Assembly (NCBI RefSeq): GCF_030160295.1
Contig: NZ_BSOB01000006.1
Span: 1-64,000, forward strand
Length of the DNA: 64,000 bases
Direction: 5' to 3'
Source: Dyella acidisoli
GTDB taxonomy: Bacteria > Pseudomonadota > Gammaproteobacteria > Xanthomonadales > Rhodanobacteraceae
The first letter of the stretch is position 1, and every line of letters starts with the position of its first letter. The notes beneath the pieces are model-generated. The model saw only the letters and a program-made list of their open reading frames with translations. It ran no database searches and was not told where the DNA came from. The position numbers and the translations under genes were made by a program. Below, one piece after another: positions 25,278-34,600 of this stretch.

Positions 25278-27404
25278 ATGAGCTTGAAGGCACCGATACA
25301 GCTGGCTCTGGCACTGGCCGTCATAATGGGCGGCATGACCCAAGCCCATGACACCTTGACCCCCAGCGCAACTGCAAACGCCGACGATCCCTACCTCTGG
25401 CTGGAAGACATCCACGGCGCGCGTCCGATGGACTGGGTGAATGCCCAGAACACCATCACCGAAAAGCAGTACGCCAGCAGTCCCGAATTTACGCACACAC
25501 GCGACCGCATTCTGGAAGTGCTCGATTCCGACGCACGCATTCCGTACGTGGAGCGTCGCGGCGACTATCTCTTCAACTTCTGGCAAGACAAGGCGCATCC
25601 GCGCGGCCTCTGGCGTCGTACCACGCTGGAGGAATACCGCAAGTCGGAGCCCAAGTGGGAAGTACTGCTGGATATCGATGCGCTCAACAAGGCCGAGGGC
25701 AAGCGCTGGGTATTCAAGGGTAGCGACTGCCTGAAACCCGATTACAAGCGTTGCCTGCTGAACCTCTCGCCCGACGGCGGCGATGCGGTGGAAGTTCGCG
25801 AATTCGATATCCCAAGCAAATCGTTCGTGAAGGACGGCTTTGTGTTGCCGGCGGCCAAGACGCAAGTCGGCTGGATCGATGAGAACCGCATCTACGTCGG
25901 TACGGATTTCGGTCCGGGCTCGATGACCACCTCAAGCTACCCACGCATTGCCAAAGTGTGGGCACGCGGCACGCCGCTCAGCGCTGCCACCACCGTGTAC
26001 GAAGGCAAGATGACCGATCTTGCGGTGAGTGCGTCCCATGACCGCACGCCAGGTTTCGAGCGCGATTTCGTCAACGTCGCCCACGATTTTTTCCACAGCG
26101 ATATGTATCAGCTCAAGGACGGCAAGCTGATTCACCTCGACGTGCCTGAAGATGCAGCTAACGTGGACGCGCATCGCGAATGGTTGCTGGTGCAACTGCG
26201 CAGCGCATGGACGGTGGGTGGCGTCACGTATCCGTCGGGCGCATTGATCGCCATGAAATACGACGACTTCATCGCCGGCAAGCGCAACTTCACCACCTTG
26301 TTTGCGCCGAATGAGCACACGGCGTTGTCCAGCTACGCGTGGACAAGGCACCACCTCATCCTCGACGTTATGGAAGATGTGAAGAGCCGTCTCGATGTGC
26401 TGACACCCAAGGACAATGGCAGCTGGGCACGCGAGGATATGCCTGGCGCACCGAAGTTCAGCACCGTATCGGTGATCGATACCGATCCGGATCACAGCGA
26501 CGAATACTGGCTGAGCGTGACCGGCTTCCTTTCACCTTCGTCACTGGATCGTGGCGTGCTGGGCGAAGGCAAGGCAGAACTGATCAAGCACAGCCCTGCG
26601 TTCTTCGATGCATCCAAGTTCGAAGTGAGCCAGCACTTCGTCGCATCCAAGGACGGCACGCAGGTGCCGTACTTCGAAATCGCACCGAAGAACATCAAGC
26701 TCGATGGCAGCAACCGCACCCTGCTGTATGGCTATGGCGGTTTTGAAATATCGCTGCAGCCGTTCTACAGCGGCAGCATCGGCCGTGCCTGGCTGGAGCG
26801 CGGAGGTGTGTACGTCATCGCCAATATCCGCGGGGGTGGCGAATACGGTCCGCGCTGGCATCAGGCTGCGCTGCAGGCGAATCGTCCACGTGCCTACGAA
26901 GATTTCTCGGCGGTAGCAAGCGATCTGATCAAGCGCGGCGTAACGTCGCCCAAGCACCTGGGCGCCGAGGGTGGCAGCAACGGCGGCCTGCTGATGGGCA
27001 ATATGCTCACGCTGTATCCGCAATTGTTCGGTGCGATCGCCTGCGAAGTGCCACTGCTGGACATGAAGCGTTACGTGCATCTTTCTGCCGGCACGTCATG
27101 GATCGCTGAGTATGGCAATCCGGACGACCCCAAGCAGTGGGACTTCATCAAAACGTTCTCGCCTTATCAGAACGTAAAATCCGATACGACCTATCCCGCC
27201 GTGTTGTTCTACACAGCAACCAGCGACGATCGCGTCGGCCCGGTGCAAGCGCGCAAGATGGCCGCGAAGATGCAAGGCATGGGCTACAAGGACGTTTGGT
27301 TCTACGAGAACACGGAAGGCGGTCATGGCGCCGGTGCCGACAACAAGCAGTCGGCGCATATGCATGCGTTGGCGTATGAGTTTTTGTGGGATAGGTTGAA
27401 GTAA
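25278..27404 (+). CDS. Prolyl oligopeptidase family (S9A) serine peptidase
   Basis: 708 aa. A signal peptide (MSLKAPIQLALALAVIMGGMTQA) directs it to the periplasm. A beta-propeller region (about 35-440) precedes an alpha/beta hydrolase domain with Ser567 in GAEGGSNGGLLMG, Asp651 in TSDDRVGP and His683 in EGGHGAG. It cleaves short peptides, classically after proline. The ATG at 25278 follows GGAGCGG. It stands alone between two regulator regions; whether the upstream MocR-like regulator controls it is unknown. Confidence 0.92.
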   Translation: MSLKAPIQLALALAVIMGGMTQAHDTLTPSATANADDPYLWLEDIHGARPMDWVNAQNTITEKQYASSPEFTHTRDRILEVLDSDARIPYVERRGDYLFNFWQDKAHPRGLWRRTTLEEYRKSEPKWEVLLDIDALNKAEGKRWVFKGSDCLKPDYKRCLLNLSPDGGDAVEVREFDIPSKSFVKDGFVLPAAKTQVGWIDENRIYVGTDFGPGSMTTSSYPRIAKVWARGTPLSAATTVYEGKMTDLAVSASHDRTPGFERDFVNVAHDFFHSDMYQLKDGKLIHLDVPEDAANVDAHREWLLVQLRSAWTVGGVTYPSGALIAMKYDDFIAGKRNFTTLFAPNEHTALSSYAWTRHHLILDVMEDVKSRLDVLTPKDNGSWAREDMPGAPKFSTVSVIDTDPDHSDEYWLSVTGFLSPSSLDRGVLGEGKAELIKHSPAFFDASKFEVSQHFVASKDGTQVPYFEIAPKNIKLDGSNRTLLYGYGGFEISLQPFYSGSIGRAWLERGGVYVIANIRGGGEYGPRWHQAALQANRPRAYEDFSAVASDLIKRGVTSPKHLGAEGGSNGGLLMGNMLTLYPQLFGAIACEVPLLDMKRYVHLSAGTSWIAEYGNPDDPKQWDFIKTFSPYQNVKSDTTYPAVLFYTATSDDRVGPVQARKMAAKMQGMGYKDVWFYENTEGGHGAGADNKQSAHMHALAYEFLWDRLK

Positions 27405-27475
27405 GGCGCACCGCTCAACGCTCTCTCCTCTCAGGGGAGAGCGTTGCCATAAAAGTCCCATTCTTGCTTTATGGC

Positions 27476-27554
27476 CGTCGTTCCCGCGAAAGCGGGAATC
27501 CATTTTCGCTCTCACATCAGGGCTAGATGGATTCCCGCTTTCGCGGGAATGACG
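27476..27554. repeat. 80-bp composite palindromic element, copy 2
   Basis: Inverted arms at 27476-27503 and 27527-27554 have the same sequence as the arms at 17845-17924 except one base, with a spacer that also resembles the first copy (ttcgct...catcag). It lies between the S9 peptidase and oxygenase genes, about 70 bases before the oxygenase start. Confidence 0.8.
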
Positions 27555-27625
27555 GCGGTGAGGGGAGCCAGCAGTGCCGCAAGAATGCCTCTCTCCGCGT
27601 TCTCATAACGGCTAAAATCGCCCGC

Positions 27626-28477
27626 ATGAAATCGCAACTCCCCATACGTCCTGAACTCCGCGACTGGATTCTCACCACTACACGTGCTGGCCACAGCGTC
27701 GACACCGTGCTGAAGATGATGCAGGAAACCGGCTACGACCCACGACAGAGTCGCAGTATCGTCGCCACCGTCCTGAACATGCCAATCTCGGCGCTGGATG
27801 CACATTCTCAGTCACCGAAGAGCCAGGGGCGCCGCACACAGCATCCTGAAGCACCGCAGATGGTGATCGACGGGCGCACCATCCACGTCGGATTGAGCAT
27901 GGAATCTCCCACGCTGCGGGTACTCAACGACTTTCTTTCAGCCGAGGAATGTGCGGCGCTGATCGAACAAGCCACACCACGACTGCAACGCGCCAAAACC
28001 GTCGATAGCTCTGGCAAGCAGCAAATCGATGCACGCCGCACCAGCGAGGGCATGTTTTTCACGGTCGGTGAAACGCCGTTGATCAAGCGCATCGAACAGC
28101 GCATCGCCACGATGCTCAGCATTCCTGTCGATCACGGCGAAGGCCTGCAGGTGCTGCACTACCTGCCAGATCAACAATACGAACCGCACTACGACTGGTT
28201 TAATCCAGAGCAACCCGGCTTCGCCGCCATCACTGCCAAGGGCGGCCAACGCATCGCGAGCCTGGTGATGTATCTCAACACGCCGGAGGCCGGCGGCGGA
28301 ACGGCATTTCCGGAAGTTGGCGTTACGGTGACGGCGCTGTTGGGTTCAGCCGTCTATTTCGCTTACGACACTGGTGATACGGCGTCGCTGCATGCCGGCT
28401 TGCCGGTGCAGAAGGGCGAAAAGTGGATTGCCACGAAGTGGCTACGCGAGCGGCCGTTTCAAAAAGCTTCGCGCTGA
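27626..28477 (+). CDS. 2-oxoglutarate/Fe(II) dioxygenase, prolyl-4-hydroxylase type
   Basis: 283 aa. A helical N-terminal segment (about 1-80) of unclear role is followed by the P4H catalytic domain (about 95-278). Iron ligands are H188 and D190 (EPHYDWF) and H256 (SLHAGLPVQ), and K266 binds the 2-oxoglutarate carboxylate, ten residues after the last histidine as in the family. The substrate is unknown; bacterial homologues hydroxylate proline in proteins or peptides. The frame is open upstream into the repeat, but the ATG at 27626 is the first plausible start. Confidence 0.88.
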   Translation: MKSQLPIRPELRDWILTTTRAGHSVDTVLKMMQETGYDPRQSRSIVATVLNMPISALDAHSQSPKSQGRRTQHPEAPQMVIDGRTIHVGLSMESPTLRVLNDFLSAEECAALIEQATPRLQRAKTVDSSGKQQIDARRTSEGMFFTVGETPLIKRIEQRIATMLSIPVDHGEGLQVLHYLPDQQYEPHYDWFNPEQPGFAAITAKGGQRIASLVMYLNTPEAGGGTAFPEVGVTVTALLGSAVYFAYDTGDTASLHAGLPVQKGEKWIATKWLRERPFQKASR

Positions 28478-28481
28478 ATCC

Positions 28482-28508
28482 GTAGGTTGGGGTGCAAACC
28501 CCAACATC
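28482..28508. repeat. Short palindromic repeat (ggttggggtgcaaacccc type)
   Basis: GTTGGGGT-gca-AACCCCAAC forms a compact hairpin directly after the oxygenase stop codon. It belongs to the same family as the pair at 10623-10692 and the copy at 61340-61365. A terminator role between the convergent genes is plausible. Confidence 0.6.
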
Positions 28509-28531
28509 GCCATATTCGTGAGCACGCCACC

Positions 28532-29020
28532 CTACAAAGCCCGTCTCGCGCTCAAGGCAATAGCCAGCCCAATAATCACGTGCACCACGATGCTGCTGAT
28601 GATCCAACTCATCACCACCGGTGCTTTTGGCACAGCAGACAACGGCACCACGATCAAATTCATCACGATGAAGAGCAGCGCACCGTAAAGCGCACCATAC
28701 AGCCATGGCCGTTGCGTGAGCACTACGAGCCTGCCGGCAGCCACGTAATACACACCGACCATCGCCGCCATCATGGCGTAATGAAGCAACACGCCCAGCG
28801 CCGCCGTGCTGCCGCCGCCCACGAACGCGTGCTTGCCCAGCAAGCCCGAGGCAATGTTCTGCGCGATGCGTGCGGGCGGCACGCCAAACTTTGAATACCA
28901 ATAGGTGCAGGCGAACAGCAAGTCCGCCGTGGCCAGCATCAACATAACTACTGCTGCGGAAATCACAACACCTTGGCCACGCAAATCCTGAGGCGCGCCG
29001 GAATCAACAGGTACGGACAT
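28532..29020 (-). CDS. Small integral membrane protein
   Basis: 162 aa with four predicted helices (about residues 20-40, 70-95, 105-130, 135-155) and short loops; a conserved-looking FGVPPARIAQNIASGLLG segment follows the first helix. I do not recognise its function. The start is the ATG at 29020; a GTG nine bases upstream is also in frame and no strong ribosome-binding site decides between them. It is divergent from the second MocR-like regulator across a gap of 393 bases that holds the long palindrome. Confidence 0.65.
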   Translation of the reverse strand: MSVPVDSGAPQDLRGQGVVISAAVVMLMLATADLLFACTYWYSKFGVPPARIAQNIASGLLGKHAFVGGGSTAALGVLLHYAMMAAMVGVYYVAAGRLVVLTQRPWLYGALYGALLFIVMNLIVVPLSAVPKAPVVMSWIISSIVVHVIIGLAIALSARRAL

Positions 29021-29255
29021 GGTTTTCACTCGGTCAAGAAAAGTCCCGCGGAGCAGTCGTGGAAGAGGGAGACTGCCCCGCGGGTGTGGGAAACGAGGGA
29101 GACGTCGTCGCCGCTGGGTTCGTCTGCCTGGGGAGGTGCCGACGATAAAGTTTTGTTAGCGAGCCCTGCGACGAGTTGAGACTAGGCAGGTCGGCACATT
29201 CCCTCCATAGCCAATTACCCGTATTTTCTTAGAGCCACTTCAGTATCTCAGCGCG

Positions 29256-29366
29256 GTTCGCTTAGCCCCTGAATGATCGCCAGGTGATTGTGCGCGTCTT
29301 GACCAGACTGGGTGTCTGGTCAAGACGCGCGCGGGCGCACCGCGATCACTCAGGGGCTAAGCGGAC
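29256..29366. promoter_or_regulatory. 111-bp two-part palindrome upstream of MocR-like gene
   Basis: Outer arms 29256-29280 and 29342-29366 are inverted and match at 23 of 25 positions. Inner arms 29292-29308 and 29314-29330 match at all 17, with GTCTTGACCAGAC as core. An asymmetric region separates the two. It ends 47 bases before the regulator's GTG start, so it could be a (self-)operator, a cruciform, or a leader hairpin. The rest of the 29021-29413 gap holds no gene that I can support. Confidence 0.75.
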
Positions 29367-29413
29367 TGCGGGGAGATATTGAGGGGCTCTTGACGCCATT
29401 GGGAGGGCACGGC

Positions 29414-30847
29414 GTGTATCTACAACTCGACGGGCGTGGGCCGCTCTACGACCAGCTAACGCGAGCGTTGAAAGCATCCATTCTTGATGGCCGCATCGCT
29501 GCCGGTACGCAGTTGCCGCCTACGCGCGAACTGGCACAGGAACTGGAGATTTCACGCACCACGGTGCTGGCCGCCTATGAGCAGTTGCGCGCCGAAGGCT
29601 TCATCGATGGCCGCGTGGGATCGGGCAGTTTCGTCAGCCAGCTGCAAACCAGGCCGATGCCACATCATGGCAGCACCGCCATTGACGCACCCTCCCGCTA
29701 TGCGGAACGGGCTCGCGAGGTGCGCAATTGGGATATCCCGCGCTTGCATCGCGGCCTGCGCTACAACCTGGAATATGGCTATCCGATGATCAATCCCACG
29801 CTCAACAATGCGTGGGGTCGGGAACTCGCTCGCGCGGCAGCCTATACACAGCTCAACGCCATCGAAGTGGCTGGGCTGGGTGTATTGCGCAAACAGACTT
29901 GCGATTACCTTGCGCGCCGTCGTGGCATACAAGCACAACCGGACGACGTGCTGATCGTCAGCGGTACGCAACAGGCGATCAACCTGACCGCTCGCGTGCT
30001 GGTGAATGAAGGCGATAGCGTGGTGTTGGAGGAACCGCATTATTTTCTGGCGCATCAGGCACTGGTCGCGCACGGTGCCGAACTGGTCGCAGTGCGCACG
30101 GACGACCATGGATTGGTCTGTGACGAACTTCCGGCGCAAGCGCCGCGCATGATTTACGTAACGCCTTCGCATCATTTCCCCTCCGGCGCCGTGCTCTCCA
30201 TGCAGCGCCGGCTCGATCTTTTGCATTACGCCGAACAGCATCAATGCTGGATCCTGGAAGATGACTACGACGGCGAATTCCGCTACGACGCACATCCGCT
30301 TGCGGCGTTGCGCTCACTCGACGAACAGGATCGCGTGATCTACGTGGGCACCTTCTCCAAGGTGATGTTCGGAGGCTTGCGCCTGGCTTACATGGTGATA
30401 CCCGCCGCACTGCGCGCGGATTTTCTCAATGCGAAATACCTCGGCGACATGGCCTGCCCGGTGATTGAGCAGGCCGCCTTGGCTCGGTTCATGGAAGACG
30501 GCGGCTTTGAGCGTCATCTACGCATGTCGCGCAAAGAGCTGAAGGCGCGCCGCGAAGCACTGGTTGCAGGGCTGAAGGAGCACGCGCACGACCGCATCGA
30601 GATCACCGATACGCCAGCCGGCATGCATCTGGTGGTGTGGCTACGTGGCTACGACGTGCCACGCCGCGAAGCGCTGGTCGACTACGCCCACGAGCGTGGC
30701 CTGGGTCTTCATCCAATGAGCCCGCTGTATTTGCACGCACCGGAGCGCCAGGGACTGCTGCTGGGTTACTGCGGTCACTCGGTAAACGAGATACGGGAGG
30801 CCATGCGGCTGTTCGGGCAGTGTCTGGATCATATGGAATGCCCATAA
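29414..30847 (+). CDS. MocR/PdxR-like GntR-aminotransferase regulator
   Basis: 477 aa. The GTG at 29414 follows a GGAGGG site at good spacing and gives the standard opening MYLQLDGRGPLYDQLTRAL. A GntR winged helix (about 8-75; LPPTRELAQELEISRTTVL) joins an aminotransferase-like domain. PLP lysine K316 is present in YVGTFSKVMFGGLRLAY, along with EDDYDGEFRY and TPSHHFPSGAVLS. The family controls genes of vitamin B6, GABA or amino-acid metabolism in response to PLP adducts; the target here is unknown. The longer frame from 29312 would translate half of the palindrome and is unlikely. Confidence 0.87.
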   Translation: MYLQLDGRGPLYDQLTRALKASILDGRIAAGTQLPPTRELAQELEISRTTVLAAYEQLRAEGFIDGRVGSGSFVSQLQTRPMPHHGSTAIDAPSRYAERAREVRNWDIPRLHRGLRYNLEYGYPMINPTLNNAWGRELARAAAYTQLNAIEVAGLGVLRKQTCDYLARRRGIQAQPDDVLIVSGTQQAINLTARVLVNEGDSVVLEEPHYFLAHQALVAHGAELVAVRTDDHGLVCDELPAQAPRMIYVTPSHHFPSGAVLSMQRRLDLLHYAEQHQCWILEDDYDGEFRYDAHPLAALRSLDEQDRVIYVGTFSKVMFGGLRLAYMVIPAALRADFLNAKYLGDMACPVIEQAALARFMEDGGFERHLRMSRKELKARREALVAGLKEHAHDRIEITDTPAGMHLVVWLRGYDVPRREALVDYAHERGLGLHPMSPLYLHAPERQGLLLGYCGHSVNEIREAMRLFGQCLDHMECP

Positions 30848-31082
30848 ATACGCGCGCCCACCGCTTGCCTTGATCTCCCCCTCCCCTGCCCGGGCAGGGG
30901 AGGGCCGGGGTGGGGTTGCTTGGGCTTGCCACGTGATGGAATCCACCGCGAGATTGCTTCATCTCCCTCACTACACGTAGGAGAGGGGCATTCGGCTCCC
31001 GGGCTCGCTGGTGCACCGCGACAAGCTTTGCCTTATGCTGAGCGGCTTTCCCCGCTTTGGCTAAAGAAGTAAGGAGTGCCCC

Positions 31083-31616
31083 ATGGGCCTGGATATGGTT
31101 AGCGCTGGCCGCGACGTGCCGAATGAGATCAACGTCGTCATCGAGATTCCCAAGGATGCGGAACCGGTTAAATACGAGGTGGACAAGGAAAGCGGCGCGA
31201 TTTTCGTGGATCGCATTCTCTCCACCCCGATGCGCTACCCCTGCAACTACGGCTACGTGCCCGGCACCCTGGGCGGTGACGGCGACCCGCTGGATGCGCT
31301 GGTGATCCTGCCGCTGCCGCTGGTACCGGGCTCGGTGATCCGCTGCCATCCGGTCGGCATGCTGAAGATGACCGACGAAGCCGGCAGCGACGAAAAGCTG
31401 GTGGTGATTCCCTCGCCGAAGATCTTTCCTGGCTACGCACACATCAATGACATCAAAGGCGTGTCGAGCCACTGGCTGGAGCGCATCGGCCACTTCTTCG
31501 AGCACTACAAGGATCTGGAGAAGGGCAAGTGGGTGAAGGTGGAAGGCTGGGTCGGCGCTGATGAAGCCAAGGCCGAGATTCTTGCTGGCGTGCAACGCAG
31601 TAAGGGCAAGGCGTAA
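31083..31616 (+). CDS. ppa: Inorganic pyrophosphatase (soluble, family I)
   Basis: 177 aa. The signature DGDPLDALVILP, with the metal-binding aspartates, is preceded by YPCNYGYVPGTLGGDGDP; EIPKDAEPVKYEVDKESG and KGKWVKVEGW are also conserved. It hydrolyses PPi in the cytosol to drive biosynthesis. The start follows AAGGAG. Together with PPi-phosphofructokinase and the H+-pyrophosphatase it is the third PPi-using enzyme in this window. Confidence 0.96.
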   Translation: MGLDMVSAGRDVPNEINVVIEIPKDAEPVKYEVDKESGAIFVDRILSTPMRYPCNYGYVPGTLGGDGDPLDALVILPLPLVPGSVIRCHPVGMLKMTDEAGSDEKLVVIPSPKIFPGYAHINDIKGVSSHWLERIGHFFEHYKDLEKGKWVKVEGWVGADEAKAEILAGVQRSKGKA

Positions 31617-31626
31617 TCCCGGAAAG

Positions 31627-31661
31627 AAGAGCGCGACGCCATTTCGCGACGCGCTCTTTTT
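31627..31661. terminator. Bidirectional terminator between ppa and the adhesin gene
   Basis: AAGAGCGCG (31627-31635) pairs with CGCGCTCTT (31650-31658), followed by TTTTT on the plus strand and flanked by an A-rich stretch that gives a weaker U-run on the minus strand. It lies between convergent genes. Confidence 0.8.
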
Positions 31662-31673
31662 CAGGCTTCTCGT

Positions 31674-34600
31674 TTAGTCCCCGAGTATGACGCCTACACC
31701 AACGCGGAAGATCGGCGAATCACCTTTCGCCGCCGACACGCCCGCATTGATGTTTACACGGCCGTTCTTGCTCCAACGCGAAATCGCTATGCCCACCGCG
31801 CTTTCGCTACGGTAGGTTGCGGCACCCGCGCTCAACGCCACCTTGCCCGGCACATACGGCATGTTGTTGACCAGCGCCGCTGACGAGGCGATACCACGAT
31901 TAGCCTGCCGCTGGTTGCGATTGATCAACTGCTGCAGATCGTCGATCTTCTGTCCGGTCCAGTCCTGCAGGTTTTGCAACTGTCCGACATTGACGGCATC
32001 CGTCGCCTGCGAGCCGGCCGCGACATTGGTGATCTGACGTTCTGCCCCCTCTGTGCCCACCGAAACGGTATTGGCACGATCAGCAACTGAACCAGCACCC
32101 AGCGCCACCGCATTGGTGGCCGAGGATGACACCGTGGCTCCCTGGCCGATCGCCGTGCCCGATGCCGCGCTCACGCTGCTGTTGGCGCCGATGGCAGCGG
32201 CATTGCTTGCGCCGGCTTCCACTGTACTGTTTGCGCCCACCGCTACGCTGTTGTCCGCCCCGACCATGGCATTACCACCGATCGCAGTGTCGTTGGCGCC
32301 AGCGGCGTACGAATCGTTGCCGACTGCCAGACCATTGGTACCAAGAGCCTTCGCATTTTGACCGACAGCTGAGGCGTTATCGCCCGTTGCGGCCGAGTTG
32401 TAACCCAGTGCGACGCCGGGCGAGTTGCCTGCATTGGCCTTGTCGTTGTTTCCACTGCCGCCAGTGCCATCCAGGTAAGGTGGCGTGCGATCTTCATTCT
32501 CGAGAACGGTAACCCGCGTATCCAGACCATTGATCTGGAACTGCAAGTTACTTTGCAGATCGGTGAGCTGGCCGACGTTGACCGCATCGTAAGTGCTCAC
32601 TCCGTTGGCGACGTTATGAATCGCAACAGGTACCGACGCACCCATGCCGCCCAACGTGATCGAGCTGTGGCTGGGGTCATCGTATTTCACGGCCAGTGCA
32701 TCGATTTCACCGACATCGCCGGCAAGATCCTTTAGCTGGCTAAGATTCACGGCATCATCGTCTTGCGTGCCAGCTGCCACACCGCGAATCTGACGGTCAC
32801 CGTCGGTACCGTTGATCGTCACCAGCGCGCCGCCACTGCCAGCCGCCACCGTCACGGGTGCACTGGCGTCGGCCTGTTGCACCAAACCGGCATGACCGAT
32901 CAGCAGATCGTTGATGTTGCCAGTATTGCTAGCCACCTGTTGGTTGGTAGCAAACAACTGGCTGCCGTTGATCGCGTCGTGGCTGGTGACCGACAGTTCG
33001 CCATCGGCAATATTGCGCAGCGCTACGGGCGCCGTTGCGCCGGCACCGCCCAGCGTTACCGAGGTCTTGCTGCCATCGTCATATTTGACTGCAGAAGTGT
33101 CGATGATGCCGACTTGGTCCGAGAGGTCGTTGAGCTGGCCGACATTGACGGCGTCGTCATCCGCCGTGCCCGCCGCCACGCCCTTGAGTTGTCGGTTGCC
33201 GCTTACGCCAGCGATGTTCACCGAAGCACCGCCGCTCTGGGCAGCTACCGTCACCGCTGCGTTAGTGTCGGCTTGTTGCACTAGGCCGGCATGACCGATC
33301 AACAGATCGTTGATGTCGCCTTCATTGATCGTGACGCGACCATCAAGCTGGGTGATGTTCTGTGCATTGGTCGCTACGTTCTGGTTAGTGGCGAACAACT
33401 GGCTACCATTGATCGCGTCGTGACTGATGGCCGACAGTCCGCCGTCGGCAATGTTGCGCAACGCTACGGGCGACGTTGCGCCGACGCCGCCCAGCGTTAC
33501 CGAGATCTTGCTTCCATCGTCATATTTGACTGCGGAAATGTCGATGATGCCGACTTGGTCCGAGAGGTCGTTGAGCTGGCCGACATTGACGGCGTCGTCA
33601 TCCGCCGTACCCGCCGCCACGCCCTTGAGTTGTCGGTTGCCGCTTACGCCAGCGATGTTCACAACAGTGCCACCGTTGCTGGCCGCCACCGTGATCGGCG
33701 CCGTTGCATTGGCTTGCTGCACCAAGCCCGCCGCTCCAACCAAAAGGTTGTTGATGTTGGTGGTGTTGCCCGCGATATTGGCCGTGTTCGTGGTCACTTG
33801 CTGGTTCGTCGTATTCAACTGCGAACCATTCACCGCATCGGTGCTGGTATTCGAAAGTGCGCCATTGGCTACGCCGGTGATTTGTCGGTTGCCGACAGCA
33901 CCGGCCACGTTCACCAAGGTTCCGCCATTGCCTGCAGCTACTGTAATCGGTGCGGTGGCATTAGCTTGCTGCACCAGGCCCGCTGTTCCAACCAACAGGT
34001 TGTTGATATTGGCGGTGTTGCCTGCGATGTTGGTCGTGTTCGTACCCACTTGCTGGTTCGTGACATTCAACCCTGTATCCAGCGCAGTGAGCGCAGCACC
34101 AACATTAGTTTGCGTGCCACCTTGTACATTGTAGGTTGGACCAGTGACAGCACCCGTCGTCGAGTTGATCGACGCACCGCCGCCCAGGGCACTCACCACT
34201 GGCGAGAACTGGCTGACATTGACTGCGTCATTGGCTTGCGTACCGGCACCCACGTTGACGATCTGGCGAGTGAATGCCGAACCGCTGACATCGCTACCCA
34301 CTGACACCGTGCTGTTGCGGTCGGCTACGGAGCCTTGCCCAAGCGCCACCGCATTTTGAACACTCGCTGCGACAGATGCATTTGCTCCTAAGGCGACCGC
34401 GTCTTCCCCGGCAGCGTTGGCTAGAAAGCCCAATCCGGTTGCATAAGCTCCGCTTGCTGAAGTCTGATCGCCCACGGCCAATGCTGCGATAGCTGTTGCG
34501 TTTGATAGATAACCAATTGCCGTTGCGACGGTGCCATTCGCGTTGGCCGCACTGCCAATGGCCAGGGAGCCAAGTCCAGTTGCACTCGCATTCGCAGAAG

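Noticed and set aside
29312-29413. In-frame extension of the second MocR-like regulator
   Set aside because: It would translate one arm of the palindrome and lacks a ribosome-binding site, while GTG 29414 has one and matches the family opening.
32700-33950. Repeated DNA that could suggest a CRISPR array or minisatellite
   Set aside because: Repeats are in frame and encode adhesin stalk motifs (DAVNVGQL, INDLLIGHAGLVQQ); there are no unique spacers of uniform length.
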